A stretch of DNA of 64,000 bases from Dictyoglomota bacterium (GCA_029776735.1 JAKOUL010000024.1:5953-69952), one strand, 5' to 3'; shown: positions 17,420 through 28,105, numbered from the stretch's first letter. Notes: generated from the letters alone by a model not told the origin. Made by a program: numbers and translations.

Positions 17420-18261
17420 AGAGAAATACCTTTTTAAAACAGCTTCCTAAACACATTATTATCTGGATCTTTTTATTATTTACTTTCTTTCCTGTAGTAT
17501 GGACTATCTCAGCTTCTTTTAGAGCAGGCGGAGGTCTTGTAGGACAAAAATTAATACCAGATAATCCTACCCTTAGTCATTACGAAAGATTAGGAGAAAT
17601 TGGTTTCCTTACATGGATTAAGAATTCCCTTGGAGTCTCTATAAGTACTGCTATCCTTACAGTTTTCTTTATCTCATTAGCAGCATATGCTTTCTCAAGA
17701 TTCAATTTCTGGGGCAAAAAGTATTCTCTCATAACTCTCTTTATATTACAGATGTTTCCTGCAATCATGGGAATGGTAGCAATATATCTTCTTCTATATC
17801 ACATAGGAAGATATGTACCTTTTTTAGGTCTAAATACCCTTTCAGGTCTTGTGATGGTATATCTTGGAGGTGGAGTTCCATACAACATATGGCTAATGAA
17901 AGGATTCTTAGATAGCATTCCTGATTCTTTAGAAGAATCTGCTCTAATTGATGGCGCTACTAGATTTCAAGCATACTACAAAATCATCCTTCCTCTTTCT
18001 ACACCTATCTTAGCTGTAGTTGCTATTACCACTTTTATAAGTACATACTCAGAGTTTCTCTTAGCAAGTATAGTTTTAAAAGATCCAGCAAAATATACTT
18101 TTGCAGTAGGATTAAGAAACTTTGTAGCAGGGATGTACGATGTAAGATGGGGTGATTTTGCTGCAGCCTCTATTTTAGGTGCATTACCTATAGTAATTCT
18201 ATTCTTAGCACTTCAAAATCTTATAGTATCTGGTCTTACACGTGGCGCAGTAAAAGAGTAA
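17416..18261 (+). CDS. malG: Maltodextrin ABC transporter permease MalG
   Basis: 281 residues, six predicted TM helices; EAA loop SLEESALIDGATRFQAYY; start of the conserved permease region at FFPVVWTISASFR. Pairs with MalF in the inner membrane. It overlaps malF by 4 bases. A stem-loop covering its stop codon follows. No MalK gene follows. Confidence 0.93.
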   Translation: MKRNTFLKQLPKHIIIWIFLLFTFFPVVWTISASFRAGGGLVGQKLIPDNPTLSHYERLGEIGFLTWIKNSLGVSISTAILTVFFISLAAYAFSRFNFWGKKYSLITLFILQMFPAIMGMVAIYLLLYHIGRYVPFLGLNTLSGLVMVYLGGGVPYNIWLMKGFLDSIPDSLEESALIDGATRFQAYYKIILPLSTPILAVVAITTFISTYSEFLLASIVLKDPAKYTFAVGLRNFVAGMYDVRWGDFAAASILGALPIVILFLALQNLIVSGLTRGAVKE

Positions 18262-18285
18262 GGTAGAGATACCTCTACCTTACTC
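18256..18285 (+). terminator. Stem-loop at the end of malEFG
   Basis: A 13-base-pair stem (GAGTAAGGTAGAG / CTCTACCTTACTC, loop ATAC) includes the malG stop codon. It is followed by CCCCTTAATAA rather than a good T-tract, so termination may be partial or the stem may protect the 3' end. Confidence 0.55.
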
Positions 18286-18313
18286 CCCTTAATAACAATA
18301 TAATTAAATTCTA

Positions 18314-18342
18314 TTTACTTAATCTCAAAAAAATCTTATAAT
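18314..18342 (+). promoter_or_regulatory. Promoter for the secreted hypothetical gene at 18410
   Basis: TTTACT (18314-18319), 17-base spacer, TATAAT (18337-18342). Confidence 0.5.
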
Positions 18343-18409
18343 CCTTTTAAGAATATTATATTTGTAAAAATAAATCAGTTTTAAAGTCAGGGAGAGGGAG
18401 GTTAAAAGA

Positions 18410-18916
18410 ATGAAAAAAATATTCCTTCTTATATTTTTACTATCTATAGTTAGTCTTTCTTTTGCTGAAACAGTCCCATTAATCATTGATGGAAAGGAGG
18501 TAAAGGGAGAAAATATTGATGGAGTTATAGTCTATATAGCCTCAGTAGTGAATGTAATAGAACTTCCCCTGGTTTCTGGAAATATTGGATCTGCATCTGG
18601 AAGTATTAAACCTGAGGAAAGTTTTTGGAAATTTGAAATATTCATTTATAACAAAACAGATAAAGAAATTTTAATAACCCAAAACAACTTACAACTCATT
18701 GATGAAGATTGGAAAAAGTATTTCCCAGATATATCAGCCTCTATTTACTATGCAATAAATGGAGAGGAGGTATTTTTTAGAAAATACTTAAAACCAGGAG
18801 AGCTCGCTGGTGGTATTTTAGTATATGATGTTAGTAAATCCTCAAAACCATATCGTTTAAATATCTTAGACATTCCTACACAAGGAAAGAGTTATCACAT
18901 TACCATCAAAATTTAA
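18410..18916 (+). CDS. Secreted hypothetical protein
   Basis: 168 residues with a signal peptide (MKKIFLLIFLLSIVSLSFA, cleavage after SFA). The mature protein is beta-rich, with a segment like telokin/DUF4352 domains (FWKFEIFIYNKTDKEILITQ; YLKPGELAGGILVYDV), which I only suggest by pattern. Good ribosome site GGGAGG. It stands alone with its own promoter after malG, and its last 51 bases overlap the convergent RNase H gene. No function can be assigned. Confidence 0.75.
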   Translation: MKKIFLLIFLLSIVSLSFAETVPLIIDGKEVKGENIDGVIVYIASVVNVIELPLVSGNIGSASGSIKPEESFWKFEIFIYNKTDKEILITQNNLQLIDEDWKKYFPDISASIYYAINGEEVFFRKYLKPGELAGGILVYDVSKSSKPYRLNILDIPTQGKSYHITIKI

Positions 18917-20127
18917 CGTTATATAATTATCAATCTTATTTTTTAGAGTTAAAAGTATTCTTCCGATTTCTTTATAAGGAAGCAACTTTTTAAACATATT
19001 CTCAGAAACTAAAAAATTAAATCCATCAAAAAAATGTGTGCTTTCTAATAGCATCAAAACTTTTTCTTCTTCTTGTACATAGATTTTACCATAAGCATAC
19101 TTCAAAGCAAGTTCTAAATCCTTAATTTCAACTTTACAATAAGGGCACCAAAATCTATTATTCTCAAAAATAGCTGTACTAAGCTCTTTTTTGCAAAAAG
19201 GACATAGTATTTTATTCTCTTCAGTCATTAGAGAAATAAAAGAAGCTGTTTCTTTTTTCTTCTTTGTTCCAAAAGATCTTCTTATAAACCAGAGATCTTT
19301 ATGTGCTTTTGTCTTTAAAAATTGCACTACTTCTGAATTTGAAAGATTTCCTTTCATTACCTTTTCATTTATTCCATATGTTTTTGAAATATTTTCTAAT
19401 ATTTTCTCTCTGATACCTTTTGCTATAAGAGAAGCAAGTTTCACTTCCAGAAATTTCTCTTCAGAATTAGGAACTATCTCCTCTTCTACTCCTTTTTCTT
19501 TTAAGTTATCTAAAAACCTTTGAAATCCTTTTCCAATTCTGTAATCATCAACTACAATTCTTATATCTTCCAAAGGAAAATCTCTTATAAATTCCTTTAC
19601 TAATTTTTCATAAGAAAGATCCATTAGCTCATTTATATTAAACCTATCTATCTCTCTCGGCTGAATTAAATCAAAAAGGTATTTAAAATCTTCTCCTTGC
19701 ATGCTTTCTAAATAGGTAAGAATTTTCTCCCAATAAGAGTGAGTGTGCGCCTTTTTGGTATCTGGAGTTCTTATCTCTGCATTAATCTCATTAAGCTTTT
19801 CTTTTGAGATCAAGACACCTACCAATACCATAGGCCCTATAATTTCACCCTTCCCTGTTTCATCAAATCCCAATAAATATTTCTTTTTAGTCTCTCTAAG
19901 CTTATCTCTTAAAATAGAATCAATCCTATTCCAGATATCACTAATCTCTTCTGAATGAGTACTATAAAGCTTTCCAGAAGTATAATAGGTAAATGTGCTT
20001 CCTTTAAGCTTTATTCTCCAAACTTCATATGGGTTAGTTGGATTCTCCTCTTTTCCTCCCCATTTGAGGAGCTCATCTTTAATAAATTGAGCCTTTTTAT
20101 TTTCTATATTCCAACTTCTTCCGTACA

Positions 20128-20128
<1 letters not shown>
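18866..20128 (-). CDS. RNase HIII-like ribonuclease with C-terminal zinc ribbon
   Basis: 420 residues. N-terminal about 75 residues resemble the RNase HIII substrate-binding (TBP-like) domain; the type 2 RNase H core follows with GFDETGKGE (Asp89, Glu90), RIVVDDY (Asp194) and SEEKFLEVKLASLIAKG. It would cut RNA in RNA-DNA hybrids. After the normal end of the fold, a zinc ribbon appears (Cys309, Cys312, Cys328, Cys331) plus about 90 further residues with no family I recognise. GTG start at 20128 shares a base with the stop codon of the lyxose isomerase gene; GAGG is 4-5 bases upstream. Confidence 0.82.
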
Positions 20129-20688
<560 letters not shown>

Positions 20689-20724
20689 TTAAAATCTTAA
20701 TACTCCCTTACTTACCCTCAAAAA

Positions 20725-21975
20725 TCATTTTTTCTTGTGAAGACTTTCGTATAGAGATATAAATTCCTTAGATAATTCTGAAGAAATATTTTCAAGCCCA
20801 TATCTTACGCGAATGTATATATCTCTCATTCTTTTTGTAGCATTAGAATCAAAAATATAAAGGGTTTTATTGTAAATATCAAATGTAGTATCAGAAGGAT
20901 TTATCTCCACACCTTTTTCTCTACTTTCTAAAAGATATTTTCTATAGTATTCCCTTATTACTCCTAAATTACTCCCTCTAAAGAGTGAAAAAAGCTTTTG
21001 AATAGGATTAATAGAAGGTAAAATAAATTCTTTTTCCTCTATATAATTTTCCTCTCTCTTAGCACTATTTCGTACACGTCTTAAAATCCAAAATATTATA
21101 AATATAACTCCTCCGATTACCAAGATATAGTACGAGATACGGAGTACATTATCAAGAAAATCCGATTGGATGTTCGGTCTTTCTCTTAGAAGCCTCGTAA
21201 TATCTTTTAATATAGGACTTAATTTTACCTCTCTACCCATTGTTCTACTTAGTACATCACTACTCGCAAGGAACGAAAGAATGTAATAAGCTATCTTACC
21301 CCCAATATAAGCTACAATTATAAAAACCACAGAGATTAGCGATGTAAACCCCCAAAATAGAAGAGAAAATAAAAAATTAAAAGCGTAAAAAAGTTTATCC
21401 CTTATGAAAGGTACACTTAGAGAAAATGAGAGAATTATAAAAAGAAAAGCATATCTTATATTAATAGATATTATTTTTTTATCTTCTGGTTTATATTCCA
21501 AAGATCTCAATATCCTTAGTAAAAAAACAGTTGTCACAAAATAGAGAAGAAGAGCAGGGATAACTAAATTTTCAATAGTATTAAACTTACTGGTACTTAT
21601 AAATCTCATTAAAAAAGAAATAACAAAAGTAAGTAATCCTAAGGAAGAAGTTCTTTTAAAATAATCCACAGCAAATCCATAATTTATATTTGTCTCAGTA
21701 TTCACCACATATATAGTATATAAGGAGATTATTATCAGAAAGACTTTTTCGGTCGCACCAAAAGGTGGGAACAATAAACTTATAAAAAGAGTGTGTGAAA
21801 GATAAAAAAGAACTTTATTCTTATTTTTAAAATAAAGATTAAAAAAGGCTAAACCCAAAATGATGAAAAGTATCACCACAGGTAGTTTAAGATTATACAA
21901 TATGATGAAAACAATAGATACAAGAGAAAAAGCAAAAGAAATTTTTGAAATAAGGTCAAGAAATAAGAGCGCCAT
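20725..21975 (-). CDS. Membrane protein with C-terminal DUF4129
   Basis: 416 residues: about 8 hydrophobic helices, a long cytosolic or periplasmic stretch and another TM near residue 295, then a DUF4129-type tail (IREYYRKYLLESREKGVEI, then NPSDTTFDIY). DUF4129 usually ends transglutaminase-like membrane proteins encoded with MoxR and DUF58; here the transglutaminase Cys-His-Asp domain is absent. Starts 20 bases inside the DUF58 gene. Function unknown; probably envelope-related. Confidence 0.75.
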   Translation of the reverse strand: MALLFLDLISKISFAFSLVSIVFIILYNLKLPVVILFIILGLAFFNLYFKNKNKVLFYLSHTLFISLLFPPFGATEKVFLIIISLYTIYVVNTETNINYGFAVDYFKRTSSLGLLTFVISFLMRFISTSKFNTIENLVIPALLLYFVTTVFLLRILRSLEYKPEDKKIISINIRYAFLFIILSFSLSVPFIRDKLFYAFNFLFSLLFWGFTSLISVVFIIVAYIGGKIAYYILSFLASSDVLSRTMGREVKLSPILKDITRLLRERPNIQSDFLDNVLRISYYILVIGGVIFIIFWILRRVRNSAKREENYIEEKEFILPSINPIQKLFSLFRGSNLGVIREYYRKYLLESREKGVEINPSDTTFDIYNKTLYIFDSNATKRMRDIYIRVRYGLENISSELSKEFISLYESLHKKK

Positions 21976-23095
21976 TTTTATTTTCCCTCATATAATATTT
22001 AATAATTTCTTCAGAGATATTTTCTAAATTTTTTGAATCAAAAGATACCAGTATAACTTTACAAAGTTCGCTATTTACAGCATTAATAAATGGTAGATAT
22101 TCTTCTAATATATATGGAGTAATAATAACAAAAGTAGAGATAAGAAGATTTTGAGCTCCTAAAAATTTCTTTATAACCTCTTCAAAAGGAAAATTTACAT
22201 TATAAGAAATCCTACCCAAATATTCTAAGAAAGTATAAAGATGACTTTCATCAAAAGCAGGATAGAGAATATTTTCTTCTCTTGGTAAACCATAGATTAA
22301 AGAATTTGTAAGAAAGCCAAAAGGAATTTTTTTATAATAAAAGCTCTCTCCAATACTTCTGGTTACTGAAATACATTTTTCTATTGCTTCTCCATCCATT
22401 TTCATCCAATAAGGTTTAGCACATTCTACATTTAACATAATCATCGCATTATTTTCGTATGTAAAATCAAAATTTTTTACTAAAAGCTCTCCATGTTTCA
22501 AAGAAAGGGGCCAATGAATATTTTTGGCTGGTTCTCTTCCTGTGTACTCTCTAACTCCTATAATCATTGTAGGATCTTCTATAATCCATCTTCTTACAGA
22601 GATGTCTCCACTATAGCTTCCGTAAGGAATAATATCTTTTTCCAAATCTGCCCTTTTAGGCAAGACTACAATATCTTGGATATAGTTTAAAGCTTTAGTT
22701 TTTACATTTAAACCTAAGAAATCTCCTCCACGGATCTCTATATTTCCAAAAATATATCTTCCCCTCTTATTACAAGTAGCCAAATACTTTCTCTTAATTC
22801 TCTGGTAAGGAAGCAAGAAAAAAGTTATAGTGTGATATAAAAAATCTTTTGTCTTTACTCTATCTACTTTAAACTTATACTCAAAAATAGATGGAAGCTC
22901 TTCTATAACCTGAAGAAAAGTAACAGGAAGAATTTTTCGGTTTTCCACCACAATTTCAATAAATACATCTTCTCCTATCTCTAACACTTTTTTTGAAAAG
23001 TTTCTATAAAAGTAAACATTATTTAGCACATACTTCTTTGAAAGCTCATTAACAATTACCCCAATTAATAGGATAAAAAATAAAAAGTAAATCAA
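21956..23095 (-). CDS. DUF58 protein
   Basis: 379 residues. An N-terminal hydrophobic helix, a beta domain, then the DUF58 core with the hallmark GVREYTGREPAKNIHW and a following vWA-like region (NNAMIMLNVECAKPYW). TTG start at 23095 with GGAGG 9 bases upstream, one base after the MoxR gene stops. DUF58/MoxR pairs are thought to act as AAA-chaperone and metal-dependent substrate-insertion systems for secreted or membrane proteins. Confidence 0.87.
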   Translation of the reverse strand: MIYFLFFILLIGVIVNELSKKYVLNNVYFYRNFSKKVLEIGEDVFIEIVVENRKILPVTFLQVIEELPSIFEYKFKVDRVKTKDFLYHTITFFLLPYQRIKRKYLATCNKRGRYIFGNIEIRGGDFLGLNVKTKALNYIQDIVVLPKRADLEKDIIPYGSYSGDISVRRWIIEDPTMIIGVREYTGREPAKNIHWPLSLKHGELLVKNFDFTYENNAMIMLNVECAKPYWMKMDGEAIEKCISVTRSIGESFYYKKIPFGFLTNSLIYGLPREENILYPAFDESHLYTFLEYLGRISYNVNFPFEEVIKKFLGAQNLLISTFVIITPYILEEYLPFINAVNSELCKVILVSFDSKNLENISEEIIKYYMRENKNGALIS

Positions 23096-23096
23096 A

Positions 23097-24044
23097 TTAT
23101 ATTTCCTCCACAGGGGCTTTGATACCTTCTAAAAGACCCTCTACAAAAGCATAAATATCTTTACTCTTTAATGAACTTACTGTAATTATTCTATGATTAA
23201 GAATATAAGGTGCAAGCTTCTTTATATCATCAGGAATTATATAATCTCTTCCATTAAATAATGCATAAACTTGACTTGCTTTAAACAAAGCAATACTACC
23301 CCTCGGACTTACTCCAAGTAGTACAGATTCTGAATTTCTTGTGGCTTCCACTATATCTAAAAGGTAAGCCATAACTTCCTTAGATATTCTAACCTCGCTA
23401 TAGTGTTCTCTTACATAATCTATCTCTTCTTTATCCACTACAGTTTCTATTCCTTCTAAAAGATCCATTTTTTTGTTTCTATTTATAACCTCAACCTCTT
23501 CTTCTCGTTTAGGATAGCCTATCTTTATCCTCATAAAAAATCTGTCAAGTTCTGCTTCAGGAAGAGGGAAAGTACCATAAGTTTCCACTGGGTTTTGAGT
23601 AGCAAGAACCATAAAAGGTTCGGGAAGCTTTCTAGTAACACCATCCGCTGTAATTTGTCTTTCTTCCATAGCTTCTAATAGACTGGATTGAGTCCTTGGA
23701 GTTGCCCTATTTATTTCATCAGCTAATATTATATTCGCAAAAAGAGGACCAGGTCTAAATTCAAATTCACCTATTTTTTGATTATAAAAATTTATACCAG
23801 TAAGATCCGATGGGAGAAGATCGGGAGTAAACTGAATTCTTTTAAAGTTACCTCCAATGGTTTTTGCAAAAGCTTTGACCATCAAAGTCTTTCCAAGACC
23901 TGGAACATCTTCAATAAGTATATGTCCTCCACAGATAAAAGCTATAGTAATAAGCTCTATAATGTCCTCTTTCCCAACAATCACCTTAGAAACGTTTTCT
24001 ACTATTTTACTTTTAAAATCACCATAAGTATCTATATCTATCAT
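23097..24044 (-). CDS. MoxR-family AAA ATPase
   Basis: 315 residues. Walker A EDVPGLGKT (46-53), Walker B IILADEINRA (Asp109, Glu110), sensor 1 FMVLATQNPVE, and the MoxR signature GTFPLPEAELDRFFMRI. Chaperone-like ATPase for partner DUF58. GGAGG precedes the ATG at 24044 by 7 bases; an overlapping out-of-frame ATG sits at 24048. First gene of the MoxR/DUF58/DUF4129 set, 63 bases after the RumA gene. Confidence 0.92.
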   Translation of the reverse strand: MIDIDTYGDFKSKIVENVSKVIVGKEDIIELITIAFICGGHILIEDVPGLGKTLMVKAFAKTIGGNFKRIQFTPDLLPSDLTGINFYNQKIGEFEFRPGPLFANIILADEINRATPRTQSSLLEAMEERQITADGVTRKLPEPFMVLATQNPVETYGTFPLPEAELDRFFMRIKIGYPKREEEVEVINRNKKMDLLEGIETVVDKEEIDYVREHYSEVRISKEVMAYLLDIVEATRNSESVLLGVSPRGSIALFKASQVYALFNGRDYIIPDDIKKLAPYILNHRIITVSSLKSKDIYAFVEGLLEGIKAPVEEI

Positions 24045-24107
24045 TCATCTTCCTCCAAAAAAAAGTTTTCTTAAAATATTTTACCACTTAGAAAAGAAAT
24101 ATAACTA

Positions 24108-25430
24108 TCACTTTCTTACTAATGAAACGATAGTCTCCACATGAAAAGTCTGAGGGAACATATCTACAGGCTGTATTTCCATTATCTCATATCCAGAATT
24201 CACAAGTATATTTATATCTCTCGCTAAAGTAGCAGGGTAACAAGATATATAAATTATTTGTTTTATTTTATTTTCAATGATAGCATCAAGAAGGATTTTA
24301 TCACATCCCTTCCTTGGAGGGTCCACAACTATTATATCTGGGATTTTTCCCTCAGAGATTAATCTTGGGATTGCCTCTTCAGATCTATCCCATATAAATT
24401 CTACATTTTCCACGTTATTCTTCTTAGCATTCTTCCATGCATCATCTACAGCAGACCTTTCTATCTCAATACCATATACTTTTTCAGCCTTTTGAGAAAG
24501 AAATAAAGAGATGGTACCAACGCCACAATAAGCATCAAAGACAAGCTTAGATTCAGGAATAAGATATTCTAAAACTTTATTATAGAGTAATTCGGTCTGT
24601 ATAGTATTAGTTTGAAAAAAGGAGATAGGTGAAATCTCAAAAATAAATTCTCCAATCTTATCTTTTATCGTCTCTTCTCCAAATATCTCATTCATCTCCT
24701 TAGAATTAACATTTATATAGAAAGATGCTAAATTTTTTAGATTGTATTTAAAAAACTTTGCTATTTCTTTTGCATCACTAATCAAACCATCTGAAACAAG
24801 AGTCAACATTAGCTCATTAAAAGCATACGATCTCCTAACAACTATGGATCTTAAAGACCCTTTATGCAGAATTTCATCATATACATTAATATGAAAATTT
24901 TTTACTGCTTCTTTTGTAGTCTCAATAACTCTATCTATATCTTCATGTTGAACAATACATTTTGAAACATCTACAATACAATGAGTTTGAGGTTTATAAA
25001 AACCTAATACTATACTTCCTTTTCTATTTCCTACAAAAATTTTAGCTTTATTCCTGTATCTATAAGGATTTTCCATTCCAATTACTGAGTTAATATCTCT
25101 TTCTATTTTGCCTATTCTTCTTAAAGCATCCTCTATTATCTTCTTTTTTAATTCCAACTGATATTCATAGGTCACATGCATTAGATGACATCCCCCACAT
25201 TCATAAAAAAACTCACATGGAGGTTCCACCCCATGTGAGTTCCTCTCAACAAACTCTACAATACTTCCTATTGCATAATCTTTTTTGGCAGTATGTATTC
25301 TAATTCTTACAATCTCTTCAGGAAGAGCATAATCCACAAAAACTACAAAACCACCAATATGAGCAATGCCTTGACCTTGAGAGTTTATTCCATCAATTTT
25401 TACAATATATTCTTCTCCTACTTTTACCAC
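24108..25430 (-). CDS. RumA/TrmA-family RNA (uracil-5-)-methyltransferase
   Basis: 440 residues. N-terminal TRAM domain (about 1-60), a 4Fe-4S cluster region with CEFFYECGGCHLMH plus further Cys, SAM-binding VFDAYCGVGTISLFL, substrate region VVDPPRKGCD, and the catalytic Cys in IYISCYPATLARD. Methylates U in 23S rRNA or tRNA. GTG start at 25430 with a weak ribosome site, 1 base after the KaiC-associated gene stops. Confidence 0.9.
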   Translation of the reverse strand: MVKVGEEYIVKIDGINSQGQGIAHIGGFVVFVDYALPEEIVRIRIHTAKKDYAIGSIVEFVERNSHGVEPPCEFFYECGGCHLMHVTYEYQLELKKKIIEDALRRIGKIERDINSVIGMENPYRYRNKAKIFVGNRKGSIVLGFYKPQTHCIVDVSKCIVQHEDIDRVIETTKEAVKNFHINVYDEILHKGSLRSIVVRRSYAFNELMLTLVSDGLISDAKEIAKFFKYNLKNLASFYINVNSKEMNEIFGEETIKDKIGEFIFEISPISFFQTNTIQTELLYNKVLEYLIPESKLVFDAYCGVGTISLFLSQKAEKVYGIEIERSAVDDAWKNAKKNNVENVEFIWDRSEEAIPRLISEGKIPDIIVVDPPRKGCDKILLDAIIENKIKQIIYISCYPATLARDINILVNSGYEIMEIQPVDMFPQTFHVETIVSLVRK

Positions 25431-25431
25431 T

Positions 25432-25815
25432 CTACTTTATATCTAACTCCTCTTTAACTTTCTTATATGCAAGTTTAGCAAGTCCTCCAGCCACATGAGA
25501 TCTTATCTCCTTTTTCTTCATCTCATCTTCAAGAGTATCTAAGACCACATCAGAATTTGCATTTAATATATTTCTAACAGACTGTCTTGTAATCCCCAGG
25601 AATGCAGCAATTTCTTCTTCTGTTTTCAAATATTTATCTTTTAAAACTATTGCATAACAAGCTTCAATAAGACTTGGAACCCAGGTAAGATTTCTGTATA
25701 GAATGAGCTTTCTCGGTCCTCCAAGAATTTCAAGAGTTTTGAGGAAAGTTTTCATCACAATGTTATCAAGTTCTTCTTCTTGTAAAGGAATTTCATTTTC
25801 ATTAAGTATTGTCAT
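25432..25815 (-). CDS. KaiC-associated regulatory-domain protein
   Basis: 127 residues, matching my memory of the 'near-KaiC' domain family that occurs beside a particular KaiC-like ATPase. A helix-turn-helix is visible in EEEIAAFLGITRQSVRNILN. It begins 14 bases inside the KaiC-like gene with GGAGGTGG upstream, a strongly coupled pair. It is probably a DNA- or protein-binding partner of that ATPase. Confidence 0.75.
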   Translation of the reverse strand: MTILNENEIPLQEEELDNIVMKTFLKTLEILGGPRKLILYRNLTWVPSLIEACYAIVLKDKYLKTEEEIAAFLGITRQSVRNILNANSDVVLDTLEDEMKKKEIRSHVAGGLAKLAYKKVKEELDIK

Positions 25816-26695
25816 CTATACCACCTCCTCTTGAAAGTTCTTTGAGGGAAAGCCCAATTCTAACTAACCCATTCTTATCTATTTCAAAAAGATAGGTATC
25901 TGTACTATGCCCACACATTCTACATCCATCTATTCTGAATAATCTTACTACCTCACCAAGAGGTCTCTTATATATTCTTTCCATATATTGACTATTGATC
26001 AGTACTTTTGAAAGCACCATAGTACCATCTACAATATGAGATATTGCAAATCCTCCTGCCGCCTCTGCTGAAAATTCTTCTTGACTTGATCTTTTCTGAG
26101 AGACAAATATCGCTGTTTGATACCATTTCTTCATAAAATTGAATATTTGTCTTACAATCACCCTTGCCAACATCTCTTTTGCCTCATAAAGTCCAGTTAT
26201 AGAATCTATTATAGTAAATTTAATCTTATAATTTTTGATGGCATACGCAAGAGTAGCAAGAAGTGTAGGAATATCCTCTCTTAATTTTAAATAAGAAGCT
26301 GCATCAATAAAGATGATGTTCTCATCAATAACGCTCTCATCAATTCCCATAGCAATTGCTCTGGATTTCATTGAGGTAGCTACAAAATGAGCTGGAGCTT
26401 CTACTGTAACAAAAGCTACAGAATTCCCCAAGGATGCTTGTTTTATAGCAAACTGTTCTCCCATCAAACTTTTTCCTGTATCAGAAATACCTGTAAGATT
26501 AAAAACACTGTACTGAGGAATACCACCTAAAGGAACCACTTCTACTTTCCCTTTCTCTACTCTTGTGGTAAAGAATAGATCATCTAATCCTTTTACACCA
26601 GTAGGTATTCCTCTTATTTCTACCGCTTTATCTCCTATATCCTTTAGGGATAGGATAGCCTCCTCTAAAACTTCATTTTGATATTCCCTTTCCAT
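25802..26695 (-). CDS. KaiC-domain RecA-like ATPase
   Basis: About 297 residues, single KaiC domain. Walker A GISDTGKS (69-76); Walker B region FTIIDSITG; the KaiC-type segment AVAFVTVEAPAHF-like (VAFVTVEAPAHFVATSMKS). The C-terminus has a CRMCG pair (zinc-type knuckle) in a short beta tail. ATG at 26695 has AAGGTGG about 8 bases upstream and is preferred to GTG at 26707. TATAAT at 26751-26746 is a probable -10. This gene and its partner look archaeal in type and are uncommon in bacteria; role unknown (signal transduction). Confidence 0.82.
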   Translation of the reverse strand: MEREYQNEVLEEAILSLKDIGDKAVEIRGIPTGVKGLDDLFFTTRVEKGKVEVVPLGGIPQYSVFNLTGISDTGKSLMGEQFAIKQASLGNSVAFVTVEAPAHFVATSMKSRAIAMGIDESVIDENIIFIDAASYLKLREDIPTLLATLAYAIKNYKIKFTIIDSITGLYEAKEMLARVIVRQIFNFMKKWYQTAIFVSQKRSSQEEFSAEAAGGFAISHIVDGTMVLSKVLINSQYMERIYKRPLGEVVRLFRIDGCRMCGHSTDTYLFEIDKNGLVRIGLSLKELSRGGGIDDNT

Positions 26696-26767
26696 GAGGA
26701 TCCCCACCTTAAATTCTTTTATCTTCTGCTTTTTCTCCTAATATAATTATAACAAAGAGAAAAATTT

Positions 26768-28105
26768 TTAAAGTACTTGTAAATAAGTTTCCAGTTCGTA
26801 ATTCGTTACCTGTTTTCTATAATTATCCCATTCAAGTCTTTTATTTTCTATAAGATTTGTAAACACATGATCTCCAAGTAATTTCTTTACTAATTTACTC
26901 TTTTCTGTAACTTCTATAGCCTCAATTAAACTCCCAGGAAGATTCTCTATCTGACGTGCTTTTCTCTCTTCCTCAGTCATACGATATACATTTTCTTCTA
27001 TAGGATTAGGAAGAGGATATTTCTTTTCTATACCTTCGAGCCCTGCTCCAAGAAGTACCGCAAAGACAAGATATGGATTACATGCAGGATCTGGTGCTCT
27101 ATATTCTACTCTTGTTGCTTCTTCTTTTTCAGGTTTATATAGAGGTACCCTTATAAGATCAGACCTATTTTTTAAAGCCCAAGAGATATATACAGGTGCT
27201 TCATAACCAGGCACCAACCTTTTATAAGAATTTACCCATTGATTTGTAATAAGAGTTATCTCCTTTGCATACTTTAGAAGTCCAGCAATAAACCATTTTG
27301 CAATATCTGAAAGATGATATTTATCATTTGGATCAAAAAATGCATTACTCCCATTTTTAAATAGGCTCATATTAACATGCATTCCAGATCCATTCTGACC
27401 AAAAATGGGTTTAGGCATAAAGGTAGCATAAACCCCATTGAGATAAGACACTTCTTTTACTACTAAACGGGCAGTCATAACAACATCTGCCATAGTTAGT
27501 GCATCAGCATACCGAAAATCAATTTCATGTTGAGATGGGGCACTCTCATGATGGGTAAATTCAACCTTTATACCCATATCTTCTAATATAGAGACTGTCT
27601 CTTGTCTTAATGCAATAGCCTCATCTCTTGGGATCAAGTCAAAATATCCACCTCTATCTAATACTTCAGGCGTTGTACTTGAATTTTTAAGGTAAAAGTA
27701 TTCAAGTTCTGGACCAACATGAAAAGTAAAACCCATACTTTTTGCTTTATCAAGCATACTTTTCAAGACATTCCTTGGATCTCCAGCAAAAGGCTTTCCA
27801 TTTGGTTCAGTAATAGTAGCAAACATTCTGGCTACGCTTTTATTTTTTCTCCAAGGAAGAAGTGTAAAAGTTTCAGCCTCAGGAAAAGCCACCATATCAC
27901 TTTCTTCAATTCTTGTATATCCTCTTACCGATGAACCGTCAAAACCAAGTCCTTCTTCAAAAGCCTTTGGAAGTTCTCTCTGGGTTATAGTAAAGCTTTT
28001 AAGATACCCCAAGACATCTGTAAACCAAATCTCAATAAATTGAATATCATTCTCTTTTATATATTTGATAACCTCCTCTTTTGCTTTGGGAAACTTTGCG
28101 CTCAT
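26768..28105 (-). CDS. glnA: Glutamine synthetase type I
   Basis: 445 residues, full length for GSI-alpha. Conserved motifs: GFDGSSVRGY, HVGPELEYFYL, HHESAPSQHEIDFRY, NGSGMHVNMSL, NQWVNSYKRLVPGYEAPV and RVEYRAPDPACNPY. It makes glutamine from glutamate, ammonia and ATP. The adenylylated Tyr motif of GSI-beta enzymes is absent where expected, so regulation is likely by feedback, not adenylylation (inference). AAGGAGG is 7 bases before the ATG. Confidence 0.95.
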   Translation of the reverse strand: MSAKFPKAKEEVIKYIKENDIQFIEIWFTDVLGYLKSFTITQRELPKAFEEGLGFDGSSVRGYTRIEESDMVAFPEAETFTLLPWRKNKSVARMFATITEPNGKPFAGDPRNVLKSMLDKAKSMGFTFHVGPELEYFYLKNSSTTPEVLDRGGYFDLIPRDEAIALRQETVSILEDMGIKVEFTHHESAPSQHEIDFRYADALTMADVVMTARLVVKEVSYLNGVYATFMPKPIFGQNGSGMHVNMSLFKNGSNAFFDPNDKYHLSDIAKWFIAGLLKYAKEITLITNQWVNSYKRLVPGYEAPVYISWALKNRSDLIRVPLYKPEKEEATRVEYRAPDPACNPYLVFAVLLGAGLEGIEKKYPLPNPIEENVYRMTEEERKARQIENLPGSLIEAIEVTEKSKLVKKLLGDHVFTNLIENKRLEWDNYRKQVTNYELETYLQVL

